Positions 52,381 to 64,000 of a DNA stretch of 64,000 bases are shown here, in pieces. Position 1 is the first letter of the stretch; every line of letters begins with the position of its first letter. The notes under the pieces are model-generated. The model was given only the letters and a program-made list of their open reading frames with translations. It did not search any database and had not been told where the DNA came from. This stretch comes from Cucumis sativus (Eukaryota; Streptophyta; Magnoliopsida; Cucurbitales; Cucurbitaceae). The translations under genes and the position numbers were made by a program. The stretch lies in NCBI RefSeq assembly GCF_000004075.3, contig NC_026658.2, positions 4,526,001 through 4,590,000 on the forward strand, written 5' to 3'.

Positions 52381-53450
52381 ATAATACCAATTTCTAAATG
52401 GGAACAAAAGGCACATAACTTACAATGATTATTAAAACTGTGATCCAACATTTTTCTATATTAATAAGCTAGAATCAACTAAATATGAAGAAGTAATGTC
52501 ATTGTGAAGTCTTTCACCATTATGGTCTATCATTAATAGACTTTAACATCTATTAAAGAGTCCAAACTATTTAAGAATATAAAGGGGCATAGTTTACAAC
52601 ATTCAACCTGTGGTCCAACACTTTTCTATATCAATAAAACAAAATCAAATAAAATGTGAAGTCTATCATTGATCTTTTCCATCATGAAATATCCACAAAA
52701 CTAAAAGATTACAATATCCATTTACTCAATGAGAGAGCTGCAAATCAAAACTAGGGACAAATCAATCGGTCTCTTGCATTCTCCAACATTTTATTTGATC
52801 GGTTAAGTTGTCTCTTCAACATAACATTTTTAACATTCTTCCCAGCTATTTCCATAGCTTTCATTTTTTTTTCTTTTCTTGAACAACCTGAAATGATAAT
52901 ATTGAATTATAGTTTATAATTATATATTATAATGCGAGCAATCTAAATATCTTCCAAATCTATTAGTGATATTAATTAATCACTGAAAGACCTTTAAGCA
53001 ACATCACAAAAAATATGCACATTAAACTAAAGTATCTACTAACATCCCTAAACATATTCTAAGTCTATCAATGATAGAACGTATCGTTGATCGTTTAAGA
53101 AACATCACATAAATAAATGCACATAAACTAAAACATCTACTAACACACCTTTAAGCAACATCACAAAAAAAATGCACATTAAACTAGAGTTTCTACTAGC
53201 TTTCCAAGTCAAACAAGCTAAACATCTTCCAAGTCTATCAACGATTGAAATATATCTTTGATAGACCCTAAGTAACAACAGATAAAAAATTGACATTAAA
53301 CTAAAGTATCTAATAACAATCCCAACACAAATATATTAAACATCATTCAAGTTCATGAAAACATATCACTAATAGAACCTAAACAACAACACATAAAAAT
53401 GTACATATCACTGACCTTAATCTAAGTAACAACACACAAACTGAAAAACA
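52381..53450. repeat. Degenerate tandem repeat array with palindromic motifs
   Basis: gatccaacatttttctatat at about 52442 recurs as ggtccaacacttttctatat at about 52613, about 170 bases apart, with similar upstream sequence. Further right, taagcaacatcac followed by aaaaatgcacattaaact recurs with variation at about 52994, 53095, 53152, 53270 and 53385, each followed by agtatctactaac-like sequence. aagtctatcaatgatagaac units occur between copies. The copies are diverged and the spacing is uneven. Confidence 0.6.
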
Positions 53451-54857
53451 GAACACGCAACCAAACAAGAAATGAGAAATCGATTTCAAACTAATAGAAA
53501 AGAAGAAAATCTATTTCAAATAGTTTACGATCAAAGGAAAAACAAAAATACCTTACGAGAAAAGCAAATAACTTACAATTGAAGTGGAGAAAAACAAAAA
53601 AGGCAAAGAAGTTTGTAGATGATGAAGTGGAGAATGTGAAACAAAGAGAAAAACAACGACATAGGCACAAGAAAACCTAATCAAAATATGAAGAAAGGAG
53701 AAGAAAGTGGAAGACGAAAGGAAAACGTGAATCATATGAAGCGGCAAAAGTTTGTGTTTACAGAAGACGAAGCGGCAGAAGTGTGAAATGTATGCTTGTT
53801 TGTAGGGGCATTTTCATCTTTTACCTTGGATCGTAGTTAAAATTTGCTATATCCTTAATTAATTTAGACTCAGATGTTATATCGTTAGTTGATCCAATTT
53901 ATAGTTTAACCTTCTTAATTATATGATATTTTAGATTTGTAGATTGAGTGGTGGGAGATTTGAAACAACAAGTACTATTTAATAAAATAAAATTGAAAAC
54001 TATTTGATAGAGAAAAACATAAAGAGTAATTATAACCTATAAAATTTTAGCATGTCTTTAGGTACTACAGAATAATTGAATATTTGTCAATAAATTTGTC
54101 ACGTAGACAATTTACTTTTATTCTTTTTTTCATAAAATTTTTTATCGGTCAAAACAGGCATATTAAAACTTTCCACGTTAATCTCAAAACTAGAGAATTA
54201 TCCTTAAAAATTTTCTCTTTCTATGTAATTAACTGGAAGTAGAAAATAAACCAAGTAGGTTACTTGAATAATTTAAAAAATAAAAATTATATATATGAAT
54301 ATAGTTGACAGGTTAGAGGTCGGGGTTGGTTGTAAGGAGAAAACAAAATAGAAAGGTCACATCTTCTTACCCACTCATTTTTCTTTTTTCATGTAACATA
54401 AATATGCTTGAATATAATAATTATTTGTAGAGTATATATGTAAAAAAAAAAAAAATCAAATTATAATAGTCTCAATCAAAATACATTGTAATAATCTAAA
54501 CTAAAACTTATAATAAAGACTGAGCAAATTGATTAATTTCCCCCAAATAATCTCAACTCAAACTTATGATAAAGCTGAGTAAATTGCGACCACACCATTA
54601 CTCACAACTTTCCAAAGAGTCAGATTCCGGACGTAATTGGAATTGGAGGTGGGTATGCGTCATTCACCACTCACTCATAAACAACGTCAGACCTAATCAC
54701 ACCATCATCCATTTTTCTTATGAATCCTAAGCCAATTATTTTAATAGCAGACCCAATTGAGTCACCAATAATCCAATCCACTCCACGCCAACACACTCAT
54801 GTTTAAGAACCATCATTCTCCTTCTTCTACCAATTAAACATCCCGACCACCCCAACT
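53451..54857. other. Spacer upstream of the first CslG gene
   Basis: AT-rich and A-rich on the plus strand to about 53760, then AT-rich to about 54560 with no gene. From about 54590 to 54857 the sequence is richer in C and in cac/cca motifs and probably holds the promoter and 5' leader of the CslG gene. No clear TATA box is seen at the usual distance. Confidence 0.5.
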
Positions 54858-57815
54858 ATGGCCGGCTCCACCACCACACCACCACCACCACCTCCACCCT
54901 CCCCACTTCACTCCACTTACTCTTCTCCTTTCATCACCGCTTTCAACCGCCTCTTTGCGGCTGTCTACAGCGCCGCGATTTTCGCCCTCTTCTATCACCA
55001 CATCCTTTCCATTCTTCGAAGTTCCTCCATTTCATCTTCCTTAATCTCACTTGCCCTGCTCCTATCCGATTTCATCTTGGCCTTTCTGTGGGTTGCGGGC
55101 CAATCTTTTCGGATGATTCCGGTCCGCCGCCGAGAGTTTCCTCAGAAACTGAAACGGGTAGCAGAGGATTCCGATTTCCCGGCGGTTGATGTGTTTATTT
55201 GCACCACGGATCCTGAAAAGGAGCCACCTATGAGCGTGGTGAACTCGGTATTATCCGTGATGGCTTACGACTATCCAGTTGGGAAGATCTCCGTCTATAT
55301 CTCCGACGACGGTGGCTCTGCTTTGACTCTGTTTGCTTTGACGGCGGCGGCGAAGTTCGCTAAACATTGGCTGCCGTTTTGCAACGAAAACGAGGTGGTA
55401 GAGAGGAACCCCGAGGCGTTTTTTGCATCAACCAACGATGAGTTTTGGAACTTTGATACAGAGAAGATTAAGGTAATTAATTTACGTTTGAAATTATTCA
55501 TTGTTTTTAATTTTTAAATATTGAAAATTATTGTGGATCGCATTTTCTTCTTGCCTTAGTTTGATTATCATCAAAGCTTATTTCATCTGTCACATCAATC
55601 ATTGCACTAAATCAATTATCAACTTGTTATTGGTCAATATCTACTATGGATCATTATTTAAGAACTAATTTCAAACTTTACAAACAAATTAATTAAAAAT
55701 ATAAAGTTCCAATCATGGATACTAATATTTGATGGTTTAAACTTTAAACAATGTTGTTGTGATTCTTGAGTATGGAACTATTATTGTATTATATGGTATG
55801 ATAATAGGAAATGTATGAAGAAATGAAAATGAAGGTGGAAGATGTTGTTGAGAAAGGAGAGGTAGGAGATGAGTTCATGGATGGAGAAGAAGATAGGTTC
55901 ACTTTTAGCAAATGGACCAAATCCTTTACTCCTCAATCTCATCCTACCATCATTAAGGTTTGTCATCTTTTTATCTTATAAATAAATATATGTATTTCTA
56001 TCAAATGTATAATCTACTTATCTACCATAATACCAACAACACACCACATCTAACCTTTGTACAACTTTTTGTTCTTCCTCAAAACTTTGCATATACATTA
56101 CTACTAAAACAAGGCTTTTTTAATATATCTGTTTATTTGTTTATTTGAAAGTCAACCTTTCAGTTTTTGTTAGACTTTTTTTGGTTTTTGAAATAGGTAT
56201 TGTTGGAGAGCAAAAATGATAGAGACATGATGGGTCATTCACTACCAAATCTTATCTATATCTCAAGGGAAAAAAGTAAAGCATTTCATCATCATTTCAA
56301 GGGTGGTGCCCTCAATGCTTTGGTACTTTCCAAGCTCTATACCCTCACTAATAACAATTTCATCTCTTTCAATTATCGTATAAAAAATCACATAATATCT
56401 CATATATTCTCTTTTTTATTGCTTTTTCATGTAAATAAATAAAGCTTCGAGTATCAGCGACAATGACCAATGCACCAATAGTTCTCAATCTCGATTGTGA
56501 CATGTACTCAAATGATCCACAAACCCTATATCGAGCTCTATGTTATGCATTGGATCCAAAACTCAAAAGTACTTTGAGTTACATTCAATTTCCCCAATGC
56601 TTCAAAGGAGTCAGCAAAAGTGACATCTATGCTTCTGAGATGAATCGAACATTCAAAATAAACCCCAGTGGTATGGATGGGCTTTTGGGCCCAGATTACT
56701 TTGGAACAGGGACCTTTTTTACTCGACGGGCCTTCTTTGGAGGCCCATCATCTTTAGAATCTTTTGGACCTTTTGAACTTAGTCCAGATTATGTTGTACG
56801 GAAGCCCATTGGTTGTCAACAAACTTTGGATTTAGCTCATGAGGTTGCAGCTTGTGATTATGAGAACAACACTAAATGGGGCTCCAAGGTGGGCATTCGA
56901 TACGGATCATTGGTGGAGGACTTCTATACAGGCTATTGCATGCACTGTGAAGGATGGAGGAGCATATTATGCAATCCAAATAGGGCAGCTTTCTACGGCG
57001 ATGTGCCCATTAGCCTTCTCGATGCTTTGAATCAAATTAAGAGATGGGCGGTGGGATTGCTCGAGGTCACTTTCTCCAAGTCCTGCCCAATCACGTATGG
57101 GATGAAATCCATGGGCCTTCTTATGGGTCTTTGTTATGCCTACTATTCATTTTGGCCCCTTTGGTCCATTCCAATCCTTGTCTATGCCTTTCTTCCACAG
57201 TCGGCTCTCATCTATGGCGTCTCAATTTTCCCAAAGGGTGATCAATTGGTGTTCCTGTACACTTTTCTTTTCTTTGGAGCCTATGGGCAAGATTTAGTTG
57301 AGCTTTTGATGTCGGGAAGCACGTTTAGAAAGTGGTGGAATGAGCAGAGAATGTGGATGATAAGAGGAGTGTCGTGTCATTTTTATGGACTCATTGAGTT
57401 CATACTAAAATCTTTGGGGATTTCGTCGTATGGGTTCGAAGTAACGAGCAAAGTAATGGAAGAAGAACGAACCAAAAGATACAATGAGGAGAAGTTTGAG
57501 TTTGGGGTTTGGACACCAATGTTTATACCATTGGCAATGGCAGCAATACTTAATTTTGGATGTCTAGTGATTGGATTTATGAGAATTTTCAAAGATGGTT
57601 GGAATGATTTGGATAAGATATCGATGTTTGGACAAATGTTCATCGCTGGATTTGTGACGCTCAATTGTTGGCCAATTTATGAAGCTATGGTATTTAGGAA
57701 TGATGGAGGAAAAATGCCTCTCAGCATTACCTTTATATCAATAGTTTTACTTCTAGGATTTCTTTCCATACCTTTTCTCATTTCTACTTATTTACCTTAC
57801 CTTTTGCTATTTTAA
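54858..57815 (+). CDS. CSLG: Cellulose synthase-like protein G, complete copy
   Basis: Four exons, 54858-55472, 55808-55957, 56197-56322 and 56445-57815, join in frame to 753 residues, normal for CslG. All introns are GT-AG and lie between codons; the third acceptor (aataaag) is weak. A proline run (residues 8-14) precedes two membrane helices (about 31-52 and 60-80). The GT2 catalytic region follows: SDDGG (Asp150/151), LDCDMYSND (Asp314/316), SLVEDFYTGY (Asp456) and QIKRW (494-498), i.e. the D,D,D,QxxRW set is intact. About six C-terminal helices follow. CslG is a processive-type GT2 branch of uncertain natural product; related CslG/CslM proteins in spinach and legumes transfer glucuronic acid to triterpenoids at the ER. 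A role in triterpenoid or wall glycan glycosylation here is inference. A second copy lies 3.6 kb downstream. Confidence 0.93.
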
Positions 57816-58722
57816 ATTTCCTTTTTGAATAAGTAGTGATATATATGAGTAATTATGACAGGAATTAATAAGATTTTTGTAATTTACTTTTTTTTAGTTC
57901 AAATGTTTAGTTAGCGTCGATGAACTAAGAGAGACATACTAAAGTTTATTATAATAAAATCGTCATTCACTTTAACACGAATTTTAATTGAATATTATTC
58001 TTCATAGACAAGTGTACATACAAAATGCAAAAAAAAAGTGTGGAAATATAAACTAGAAAAGTATGCGATTCTTTTAAAAGTAAAGGCTGATATTAGATTA
58101 AATGTATTGTGAGTGGGGGGAGAAATTGAACTAATTCTAATTTTGAAAGTTGGGAGGGTATGCACTACGTCAGTTGAGCTATACACGTTAGGTTAGAAAA
58201 AGATAAAAGAGAAAAAGTGATGATAACCTATTGGTGAAAACACCTGATTCCAGGAGACATGTTAAAGGAAAAAAAGTGTCCATGGAAATTGGAAAGTGGC
58301 AAAACTTGGACCCAAATATACAGCCACAAAAATCTTCCCAATAAATATTATATTAAAGAGAGAGAGAGGAATATAGTTGAGTAGCAACTAAATACAAATT
58401 AAAGAAAATAAAATAAGAGTATCAAATTGACTTTAATAATTGAATTATGGAACCTTGTAAACCAAATTAAATATTAGAGAAAATATGTAAGTTTCAATTT
58501 CAAACTAAAGTACAAAAATAAGGGCACTTTTGTTCTTTTTTGGTATATATCAACTTTTTCCTTAAAAAAACTTAAAAACGAGTAAGTACGATAAATGCAT
58601 CAGATAAATTTCAACAATACAAATCTTTATTTAAGAGAAATTTACTAAAATAAACGTAAGTTGTACGATAATTATAATAATATTGTTTGAATATTTTGAT
58701 TTTGTTTATTTGACGTTACGAG
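57816..58722. other. Spacer after the first CslG gene
   Basis: Contains the probable CslG 3' untranslated end, then AT-rich sequence with a SINE-like remnant at 58080-58190 and a GA run at 58358-58367. No gene is seen. Confidence 0.5.
58080..58190 (-). repeat. SINE-like (tRNA-derived) remnant
   Basis: On the minus strand, tatagctcaactgacgtag matches a tRNA-type A-box, and about 45 bases later agttcaatttctcccccc matches a decayed B-box followed by the C-rich segment typical of plant Au-like SINEs. Ends and target duplication are not clear. Confidence 0.5.
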
Positions 58723-60943
58723 CACTACAACGAAATACCAATTTTTTGATGCATGAAATCGTCAAAAAATGTGTTGAAAGTTGAATTCTTGACGACATAT
58801 TCGAGATATTCCGTTGGGAGGCCATCTCTCTATGCTCAAATATCAATTGTCAACTCCCGATGCCTACATATGGTGTTGGGAGTTAGGAGGGTAGAATATC
58901 CGTCGAGAATTATATGATCTTCCAATGATGCAATAGATCGTCGAGAGTTTGATTTTTTAAAAATAAATTTAATTATTTCTTTTCTTTTCTTTTTCTAATT
59001 TTTGTAACCTAAAGTTTTGAAATTAATAATAATTAAACAGTTTGTATTCATACATTCAAATCAAACTTATATAACATTAAAATCAAAATATCAAAAGTTT
59101 CATCTCATATAATACATTAAGTTATGTCTAATATAATACAAAAAAATGTCACAAAGTAATTTCTGCTTAGAGTGTGTAAGCAAAATAGTAGATTCACTAA
59201 GTTTTGAAGATTAAAGTAACGAGTATAAAATTCAAAGGCTAAAGTGAGTTGCATCTCCATCCATATGCAAAACTTCATTCTATCCGCCTACAAAAACACA
59301 CCAACTAGAAGATCATTTATATACAAAATGGAATCGGTTACCATATTCTTTTGAAGTTAATTAATAGAAATTAGAAAATTTTCAATGTAGCCTTCAAGAT
59401 ATAGCTAGAGGAGGTGATTTTCAATGAAAGCTTTAATATACAATAGTGGACATGAAGTTGTAAAAGAAAGTTTGAGCTTAATTACCTTATTTGTAGTGTC
59501 CCATTCAATTCATTGAAACTTTGATCTAACTCTCTCAAGTTTTCCAAACCTATGCATTACATCACACCACACACACACATATATATACATAAAGAAAAAG
59601 AAAGCAACAACTAACCAAGTAAAGTGATATATTTATTAAACTTATTTCTATATTAAGCAACAACTCTAATATTTTGAAACTTGGAAAGTTTGTTGGATGT
59701 TGTGAGAGAAGGAAAACAATATTTATTAGCTACTTAGTTAATGACATTAAGAATGAAACCATATAAAAATAATAAAAAAGTAGATCACGATCAGATTACA
59801 TACATTGGTTTCGAGTAATATCATAATGAATGCATTATAAGTTAAGTAAGGGGTTTTCAATTCTTTGAAATTTTGAAATAGATAAAGGATGAGCAAATGA
59901 TAATTTTAATCTTTTTAAAAATAAAAAAGCATGAAGCAACAAAATTTAACCACATGAACATATAGCTATTATATATCAAAGCTCTACTTAAAAGGAGAAA
60001 AATGATTATAATAATCTCAGCCCATAATAAACTCAAAGAATCACAACTACAAGCAAACAAAAATACAACTTTAAATTAAACTATATATATATAATTGAAG
60101 CTTAACTACAAAATTTAACGATTACATTAAGAATCTACCACATTTATTTCTCCAACTCAAAATGGCTTATTCATTGAGAGTAAAAGAGAGGAAAAAAATC
60201 CCTCAGTTTACTAGCTAACATTGATGAGTTGCTTGCTCACTTTGCTCAATTCCTTACAATGATTAAGCCTTCAATCCTCATGTTCTTTTGCTCAAAAAAT
60301 TGTATTTGAATTTAAGTTTTTTTTTTTGTACAAATTTCAAATATGAACAAGAAAGCAAGTAGCATTATCTCTAGAGAAAAAAAAAAAAACAATAAACGTA
60401 CATAAAATGAAAATAAACAAAATGATCACAAAAAAGTAACTTACAATTAGAATGAAACTGAAAATTAAGTTCTGAAAGTGTTCACACAAGAAAATAAACG
60501 TACGTGTGAAACATGTAAATTAAAAGAAAAGAAAAGACAACAATGCCACAGAGAAAGAGGATGTGAAGGAGACGAAGAGGGAGGGAATGACGACGGTGGG
60601 AGGAGTGGCAATGACAGAAGAAGAGGTGGAGCAATGGAGGGTTGGTGTGCGAGTGAACAGCAACCACATTGTGAGGGAGATGGAGAGTGAAAATTTAGGA
60701 TTAAAACCATAGGAAGGAAATGAGATCAAAAACGATTTCAGATCTATAATGTAGGAGATCAACTCCTGACGCTCATAGAAAGATTTTTTCTTAACTTAAC
60801 TTTGACGCCATTGTACAACGTTGAGGGTTATGGCCTACTCCCAATGCTTGCTATAGTTGGTCGGGAGGTATCATTTCATCTCCCGATGCACTATCTCTCC
60901 CGACAATTGTTTTGTGTAGCGAAAAATGTTTTTTCTTATAGTG
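58723..60943. mobile_element. Non-autonomous CACTA (En/Spm-type) transposon
   Basis: The left end reads cactacaacgaaatacc; the right end reverse-complemented reads cactataagaaaaaaca. These are CACTA-type terminal inverted repeats (10 of the first 12 bases agree). Both subterminal zones carry repeated, inverted copies of a tcccgac/gtcggga motif: ctcccgatgcc, gttgggagg and cgtcgagag on the left, and ctcccaatgc, gtcgggagg, ctcccgatgc and ctcccgac on the right, as in plant CACTA elements. The 2.2-kb interior has no transposase; frames at 60465-60762 are low-complexity. The flanking triplets (gag and aaa) do not match, so the 3-bp target duplication is lost or an end is off by a few bases. The element sits between the two CslG copies. 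Confidence 0.8.
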
Positions 60944-61440
60944 AAAAGAATTAAACATGGGAGATCTCACAATAAACGACCTAATTACAATTTGTATTGA
61001 ATATGTCTAAATAATTATTTGTGGTTATTTACGAATATGAATGTTGATTTTTTAGAAGTGCACCATATAACAATCTAAAACTAGTGACAAATATGTATTC
61101 TAAAAACATCCTCTTTCATGACGTTGTTTTTCCTATGTTCCATGAATGCAACTAATTCGTGTCATTCTTCTTTTTATTTTACTTATTGATTTCATATAAT
61201 AAATTAAACACCATCCTCCAAGGTTAGAGGTTCCACTTTCTCAATTCACCTAGCCAAGAAGGGAAATAATAAAAAAGAAACTCCCTACCCAATTTGTTAA
61301 AAGGAAGGAAGGGAAAAATTGACCATAGTAAGGAATAAATTGAAATAAAATAACCCACTGTGCCTATATATAAATTTGTGGACTTTGGAACTTCATATCA
61401 CATAATCACCAAAGGAAGAAGAGAAAAACATAAAATAGCA
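60944..61440. promoter_or_regulatory. Upstream region of the second CslG gene, with TATA box
   Basis: A TATA box (tatatataaa, 61365-61374) lies about 67 bases before the ATG at 61441, which leaves a leader of roughly 35-40 bases. The rest is AT-rich with no gene. Confidence 0.5.
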
Positions 61441-64000
61441 ATGGAGGATACTAGAGCACGCGCCGCCGCCAAGGCCTTGCAACTAAACTCCAAACACATA
61501 CCTTCACGCGCCACCACCTTTAACCGCCTCTTTGCACCCATTTACGCCGTCGGTCTTTTGGCTTTATTTTACTACCACATTTCTTCACTTCTAAATTCCA
61601 CTTCTTTGGGTTCCTTCTTCATCTCTATTTCTCTGTTCATCTCCGACGCCATTTTGGCTTTCATGTGGGCCACTGCACAATCCTTTCGGATGAATCCACT
61701 CCGCCGCCGTGAGTTTCCGGCCAACTTGAAAGAGTTACTGAAAAATGACTCAGATTTTCCGGCGTTGGATGTGTTTATTTGCACGGCGGATCCGTACAAG
61801 GAGCCGCCGATGAACGTCGTCAACACGGCCTTGTCGGTCATGGCATTCGATTATCCGACAAGTAAGATCTCCGTCTATGTTTCCGATGACGGTGGGTCAG
61901 CCATGACGCTATTTGCTTTCATGGAGGCGGCCAGATTTGCTGCCACGTGGCTACCGTTTTGTACGAAAAACGACGTCGTAGAAAGAAATCCTGATGCCTT
62001 CTTTACTTCTAATCACGATTGGTTCTCTGAGAGAGAAGAGATTAAGGTATTATTACATATTTTTGATTTGTTTACTTTTATGAAATTTTATTTTGAAGTA
62101 TGATAAACTAACCCTAAACATTTATAAATATAATAAAATATCAGAATTTATTTGCACTGTTAACACTAAATAATCTGTCACAGTCATTGTTCACATTTTG
62201 ATTTCTTTTCATTTCAATTAAGTTCAAAGAAAAAACAAACTCAATATGTTGTATACAAACAAAATCTTTGAAGGCTTTTCAATTCAATTTCGGCTATTGG
62301 CACACGTTTTAAGGAAACCATTCACTTGGATTATTATTTTAAATAAATTACTAGATAAATAAACAATAAATTTATTGTTTAAATTTTTAAGTAACAACTA
62401 ATTCATTAAAAAAATGTTAAACTAATGATTTAATGCCATCTAATTATCATAAATAACATTACAATTGTGGCTGATCAATACAAAAGTGTCACTTTTTTAG
62501 AGTGGACAAAAATGGAAGAATTTTGTTCTTTTAAATCTAAAAAAGTCTTCATTCTTGTTTTGTTTAATTATTTTCTTTGGTACCAAACTTTTATATATGA
62601 ACAATTATAGCAAGTAAATGATTTAGAAACAAAATTATCATCCTTTGTAGTAAAAAATATCAATATGTAAGATTCAATGAAGTATCAAATATCAAATATG
62701 GGTAAGTTGATAAATTTTAATTGAGGAATTTAAGTTTTTTTTTAAAATTATAAAATGATTAAATTTGATATATGATAAGACTAAATTGTTACCAATTTTA
62801 GAAGTGTGGAAACTAGATTATGGACTAATTGATAAAGTTTATTGACTTTATAACATATTTAAAAGTACATAAACGAAATTGTTTATCTACTATGATACAT
62901 ATTTAAATTATTGCTCAAACATATTTGATGAAATACGAGAAGACACAATAGAATAGTTAATCTCAGTCTCCTTGGCCCTAAGACCGAAAAGATAAGAGTA
63001 TGGTGTAGCACACCAAACTCTTGACCATGTATGGACAAGAGGAAATTTGCCCATAAATTTGAATATCATCTCAAACAGGGAAGTGACAAAAACATTTTTG
63101 TCATTAACAAAATTTGAAATATACAACCTCTTTAATTTACTTGTAAACAAAACGTAATTAGAACTATTTTGTATCATCGTCGGATAGTTAGTTAGATCAT
63201 ATGATTTTTTTTCCTTTCGTTTTTGTTTGAGGTTTAAAACTTTTGTTGAAAGGATTCGTGGTAGTTTTTTATTTTTTGATTTTTCTTTTGTTAGGGTGTA
63301 TTGAGTTTGTATTAACTTTTTTTCAGATAATGTATGAGAAAATGAAAATGAGAGTAGAAACTATATGCGAAGAAGGGAAGATTGGAGATGAATATTTGAA
63401 TGGAGAAGAAGAGTGTATGGCTTTTAATCAATGGACCAAATCCTTTACTTCTCAAAATCATCCCACCGTTATTAAGGTATTATTGTTTCATTTCTATGCA
63501 AATTCCTATTGCCTTTTCCTAATTAAGTTTCTATAGAAATTTATGAATTTGTAAATTTTCAACTAATTTGAAGAAAAGAAGAACTTAGTATAACTTTTTA
63601 TTTTCATGGTAATTTGTGGGTGAGGTAGGTTCTATTGGAGAGTAGTAAAAACAAAGATACATGTGGAGAGGCATTGCCAAATCTCATCTATGTTTCAAGG
63701 CAAAAAAGTGTAACTTCTCATCACCATTTCAAGACCGGTGCTCTTAATGCTCTGGTAATTAACCACTTAAGCTCTCATTCACTTTGTTTACATCAATTTT
63801 ACAGTGTTTCTTCTTTTTTCTGTTCAACTATCCTTATTGTTGTTGTTTTTATTGAAATAGCTTCGAGTATCAGCTACAATGACCAATGCACCGGTTATTC
63901 TCACTTTAGATTGTGACACGTATTCCAACGATCCCCAAACACCAACTCGTGCCTTGTGCTATTTCTTGGATCCGAAACTTGGGAACGACTTAGGTTATGT
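61441..64000 (+). CDS. CSLG: Cellulose synthase-like protein G, second copy, cut by window end
   Basis: Exons 61441-62046, 63327-63476, 63629-63754 and 63861 onward; the last runs off the window after about 46 codons. Exon lengths two and three (150 and 126 bases) and all intron positions equal those of the upstream copy, proving tandem duplication. An in-frame ATG at 61360 exists, but it lies before the TATA box, so 61441 (MEDTRARAAAKALQ) is chosen. The N terminus has no proline run. Two helices lie at about 31-52 and 58-78. Visible catalytic motifs are DVFICTADPYKEPPM, SDDGG (Asp149/150) and LDCD (311-313), with DTYSND where the first copy has DMYSND. Intron 1 is 1280 bases against 335 in the first copy because of inserted sequence. 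The VED and QxxRW motifs are beyond the window. Likely function as for copy 1. Confidence 0.9.
62900..63190. other. Extra sequence in intron 1 of the second CslG gene
   Basis: This block is less AT-biased than the rest of the intron and has an 89-codon minus-strand frame starting with ATG at 63177 (contains HTWSRVWCATPYSYLFGL). I do not recognise it. It has no counterpart in the short first intron of the upstream copy, so it is probably an insertion, perhaps a transposon or LTR fragment, but no borders are visible. Confidence 0.35.

Noticed and set aside
55295..55501. Antisense frame in the first CslG exon
   Set aside because: Shadow of the confirmed coding exon.
60465..60762. Frames of 61-81 codons inside the CACTA element as a transposase piece
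   Set aside because: Low-complexity Ser/Pro or Gly/Arg strings; no TNP-type or zinc-finger motif.
1..64000. CRISPR arrays, operons, ribosome binding sites
   Set aside because: The DNA is plant nuclear; no regularly spaced repeat array is present, and bacterial signals do not apply.
1..64000. Conserved plant microRNA precursors
   Set aside because: I looked by eye for mature sequences of the common conserved families (for example miR156, 159, 160, 164, 166, 171, 172, 390, 396) and saw none. A hairpin-prediction run with small RNA data would be needed to exclude others.

Overview
This window is nuclear DNA from a flowering plant, a eudicot. The genes are split by short GT-AG introns, the spacers are very AT-rich, one eukaryotic tRNA gene is present, and there are plant retrotransposon and CACTA/hAT relics. 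Exon style, the protein sequences and a dispersed palindromic tctatca..tgatag repeat make a member of the Cucurbitaceae (Cucumis-like) my best guess; that is inference, not proof.

Layout, left to right. 1.2-2.3 kb (+): a three-exon KELP-type transcriptional coactivator (DEK_C plus PC4 domains). 4.9-9.8 kb (-): a decayed Ty1/copia retrotransposon with gag, protease, integrase, reverse transcriptase and RNase H all recognisable but broken by stop codons. 11.6-12.2 kb (+): a single-exon DUF4228/PADRE protein with an N-myristoylation-type start. 12.4 kb (-): tRNA-Cys(GCA). 16.1-17.7 kb (-): a five-exon DCD-domain asparagine-rich protein (NRP/B2 type). 18.1-39.4 kb: a gene-poor stretch of about 21 kb in which I find no convincing gene. 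It does hold a solo LTR with a perfect 5-bp target duplication, a foldback MITE-like copy, a probable hAT MITE, a CpG-richer island and several microsatellites. 39.9-43.4 kb (+): a complete 14-exon auxin response factor of the ARF9/11/18 type. 43.4-54.8 kb: spacer with a flotillin-like pseudogene fragment and a degenerate tandem repeat array. 54.9-57.8 kb (+) and 61.4 kb to the window end (+): two tandem cellulose synthase-like G (CslG) genes with the same exon pattern, separated by a non-autonomous CACTA element. The second CslG runs off the right edge.

The genes do not form an operon-like unit; KELP, DUF4228, NRP and ARF are ordinary unlinked plant genes. The CslG pair is the one functional cluster. 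Exon coordinates were worked out by hand from reading frame, GT/AG borders and family knowledge, and every internal junction keeps the frame. No database search, transcript data or folding calculation was available. I did not find a convincing novel system; the most useful leads are the CslG tandem pair with its intervening CACTA element, the cleanly bounded solo LTR, and the palindromic MITE family.
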